Source of the DNA: Myroides odoratimimus | Lineage (GTDB): Bacteria; Bacteroidota; Bacteroidia; Flavobacteriales; Flavobacteriaceae | Direction of reading: 5' to 3' | Length of the DNA stretch: 64,000 bases | NCBI RefSeq assembly: GCF_030326305.1 | Contig: NZ_JACAKB010000002.1 | Location: 248,001 to 312,000 of the forward strand | Shown: in pieces, positions 62,181 to 64,000 of the stretch | Position numbering within the stretch: position 1 is the first letter of the stretch | Layout: each line of letters begins with the position of its first letter | Made by a program: the position numbers and the translations under genes | Notes under the pieces: generated by a model | What the model saw: the letters and a program-made list of their open reading frames with translations, nothing else | What the model was told of the DNA's origin: nothing | Databases searched by the model: none

Positions 62181-63502
62181 AGATTAATTTGAATTTTAAT
62201 AATGTTTGTTGTTGTATCTTTTATCTTAAATCGTTCATCCATTCGACTACCGATAACCCATACAATCTTATTTTCTGAACATAAAAGCCAAGTATTCTCT
62301 TTATCAAAAAGACTATACTTCTCATCTTTAAAGAACTTACTCACTTTCTTTGTTCCTTTCATCCCAAATGGGATAAATCTATCTCCACTTCGATATTTAC
62401 GTATAGTCAATGGAAAAGTCAATAAATCTCCATCTACATAAATGGTCGAAGCATCGCTTGTTAACTGTTTTTCTTCATAAGGTGTTATACTAATCGTTAG
62501 TGGTTGGGTTAATGTTTGTTTGTTCTCTAAAAAATATATTTGTTCTTTATTCTCTATTTCTTCTGAAAGAGGTTTTATAATAAACTCTCCTCTATTCTTC
62601 AACAGTACATGAGTAGATGAATAAATCATTTTTCCCGATGTTCCATTAATTAAATCTTCAATGTCAGACCAAGCCGTAAATCCTAATGGGGATAACCACT
62701 TATACAAATACGCCTTAGGTGAAGAAAGACTTTTTAACTTCTCTAAGTTAATACTTATCTTCTCACCGCCATGTTCGGTAACTACCTGACTGTAATAATA
62801 TTTACTAGCATCTTCACTCAAATCTACTGTCTGTTGCAAATATTCTATTGTCTGTAAAAAAGACTGACAAAAATATTCATTCGTCTCTTTTAGAAGTGGC
62901 AATATATTCCTACGAATTTTATTACGCAAATATTTTGTCTGACTATTTGTTATATCTTCTCTCCAAGTAATATTATTCTCTTCTGCATAATGGGCGATAT
63001 CCTCTCTAGTAAATGGCAATAATGGTCTTCTGATATAGCCATTTCTAGCAGGTATTCCTAACAATCCTTCTATACCAGTCCCTCTAGATAAATTAATTAA
63101 GAACGTCTCCATTGAATCATCTAAATGGTGAGCAGTTAACAGAAAAGTCTTTCTCTGTTGTGCAGCTAGTTCTCTAAACCAATCATAGCGCAATTCTCTA
63201 GCTGCAATTTGTATAGACACTTTGTTCTCTATAGCATACTGTTCTGTGTCAAACTCTGCTACAAAAACGGGTATACCTAATCTAGCACCGAACTCTTCTA
63301 CAAATCTTTGATCTTCATTACTATCCTCTCCCCTTAAATGAAAGTTACAGTGTGCTATAGTGATATCTAATCCTATTTTATGACATAAGTACGCTAAAAC
63401 AATACTATCTATCCCTCCGCTTACTGCTAATAATAACGGTTCTTCTAATAACTCTTTGAAGTTATTCTCTATATGTAATTTAAACTGATTAAACATCTTC
63501 AA
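62177..63502 (-). CDS. tilS: tRNA(Ile)-lysidine synthase TilS
   Basis: 441-residue enzyme that turns the wobble C of tRNA-Ile(CAU) into lysidine. P-loop LLAVSGGIDSIVLAYL (SGGIDS at 28-33), LTAHHLDDSMETFLINL, LRNKIRRNILP, and a C-terminal domain with RSGDRFIPFGMKGTKKVSKFF (given here by its part RSGDRFIPFGMKGTKK). Coupled to dsbD. TTACTTTG at 63513-63520 (minus) is a possible -7 element, one base short of consensus. Confidence 0.95.
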   Translation of the reverse strand: MKMFNQFKLHIENNFKELLEEPLLLAVSGGIDSIVLAYLCHKIGLDITIAHCNFHLRGEDSNEDQRFVEEFGARLGIPVFVAEFDTEQYAIENKVSIQIAARELRYDWFRELAAQQRKTFLLTAHHLDDSMETFLINLSRGTGIEGLLGIPARNGYIRRPLLPFTREDIAHYAEENNITWREDITNSQTKYLRNKIRRNILPLLKETNEYFCQSFLQTIEYLQQTVDLSEDASKYYYSQVVTEHGGEKISINLEKLKSLSSPKAYLYKWLSPLGFTAWSDIEDLINGTSGKMIYSSTHVLLKNRGEFIIKPLSEEIENKEQIYFLENKQTLTQPLTISITPYEEKQLTSDASTIYVDGDLLTFPLTIRKYRSGDRFIPFGMKGTKKVSKFFKDEKYSLFDKENTWLLCSENKIVWVIGSRMDERFKIKDTTTNIIKIQINL

Positions 63503-63623
63503 CTAAAGTCAACAAAGTAACTAAAATAATTTAATTACTTTCCTTCTATTTATGTTTTTTTAACCTAGATTAAAGCTTTTTTCTCCTTTTTTAAATGATT
63601 TTTTAGGACAACTTAAAAAAAGC

Positions 63624-63657
63624 AAATAAAAAAAGCCTCATCATCAGATGAGGCTTT
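63624..63657 (-). terminator. Terminator of the RluA-family gene
   Basis: AAAGCCTCATC pairs with GATGAGGCTTT; on the minus strand a T-run follows. Confidence 0.9.
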
Positions 63658-63673
63658 GATATATTAAAACAGA

Positions 63674-64000
63674 CTATAGTCCATCTACTTTATTTCCAAA
63701 ATTAGAAGCTTGAGCATACGTTCTCCATTTCTCTATACACTCTATCATATCTGTAGGTATCTCAGAGTTAAACCTCATTCTTTCTTTCGTGATAGGATGT
63801 GTGAAACCTAAAGTCTTAGCATGTAAAGCCTGTCTAGGCAAAACAGCAAAGCAATTATCTACAAACTGCTTATACTTCGTGAAGGTCGTTCCCTTTAGAA
63901 TCAAATTACCCCCATAACGCTCATCGTTAAACAGTGTATGACCAATATGTTTCATATGAACACGTATCTGGTGTGTACGACCTGTCTCTAGACGACAAGA
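63674..64000 (-). CDS. RluA-family rRNA pseudouridine synthase, C-terminal part only
   Basis: The gene runs off the right edge; 108 codons of its 3' end are present. The in-frame sequence at the edge, RLETGRTHQIRVHMKHIGH, is the RluA/RluD motif, followed by ALHAKTLGFTHPITKERM. The catalytic Asp motif lies outside the window. The ATG at 63955 is internal. Whether it is RluD or another member cannot be decided here. Confidence 0.93.
   Translation of the reverse strand, partial: SCRLETGRTHQIRVHMKHIGHTLFNDERYGGNLILKGTTFTKYKQFVDNCFAVLPRQALHAKTLGFTHPITKERMRFNSEIPTDMIECIEKWRTYAQASNFGNKVDGL

Overview
The window looks like chromosomal DNA of a low-GC member of the Flavobacteriaceae (Bacteroidota); gene content and codon use would fit a relative of Myroides, but the genus is an inference. 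Supporting signs are the Bacteroidota-type -7 promoter element TAnnTTTG in front of many genes, a fused CcoN-CcoO oxidase subunit, the order parA-parB-DUF5683-dapB-lepB-wbqC, a GldI lipoprotein, bacillithiol synthesis (BshC), and many families typical of the phylum (DUF4293, DUF2911, DUF5683, DUF2795). No phage, insertion sequence, integrase or CRISPR array was seen.

Layout. 1-4.1 kb: end of htpG, an EamA-type transporter, and a convergent YggS-type PLP protein. 4.4-9.5 kb: a very large secreted repeat protein, then a small operon of a zinc-ribbon/HTH protein, a membrane protein, a secreted alpha/beta hydrolase and a DUF3784-like membrane protein. 9.6-13.1 kb (minus): a radical SAM protein, a frameshifted GNAT acetyltransferase and a methyltransferase. 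13.3-17.25 kb: an AraC regulator followed by two cytochrome bd-superfamily proteins, each with a C-terminal c-type haem domain, and an unlisted 55-residue one-helix protein; together they resemble a CydAA'-type oxidase. 17.5-19.7 kb: an accessory patch of orphan small genes, one partly duplicated, and an unusual 11-bp repeat array. 19.9-27 kb: bshC, then the parAB-dapB-lepB cluster. 27.2-37.3 kb: the complete cbb3 oxidase locus (ccoI, S, NO, Q, P, G, H and a SafE-like protein), with a divergent FNR-type regulator and two FNR-like operators. 37.3-40 kb: NrnA, GldI and a cyclophilin-FKBP fusion lipoprotein. 40.2-51.3 kb (mostly minus): secA, cobalamin adenosyltransferase, an ABC ATPase, a shrunken methyltransferase, two tRNA-Arg, rho, a phosphodiesterase and an M64 peptidase. 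51.6 kb: a second copy of the 11-bp repeat architecture. 51.9-64 kb: truA, an ABC exporter, lpdA, an AraC/YjdF pair, purB, DUF2911, dsbD, tilS and a truncated RluA-family gene.

The most interesting points are: (1) the c-haem-bearing CydAA'-like oxidase with its candidate small subunit and a two-turn-spaced operator in front of it; (2) two loci built from 11-bp units arranged as inverted arms, both between divergent genes; (3) a cbb3 regulon whose two FNR-like sites sit at exactly the same distance from their -7 elements. One gene (GNAT) is broken by a single-base deletion, and one (18.8 kb) is only a fragment of a neighbour.
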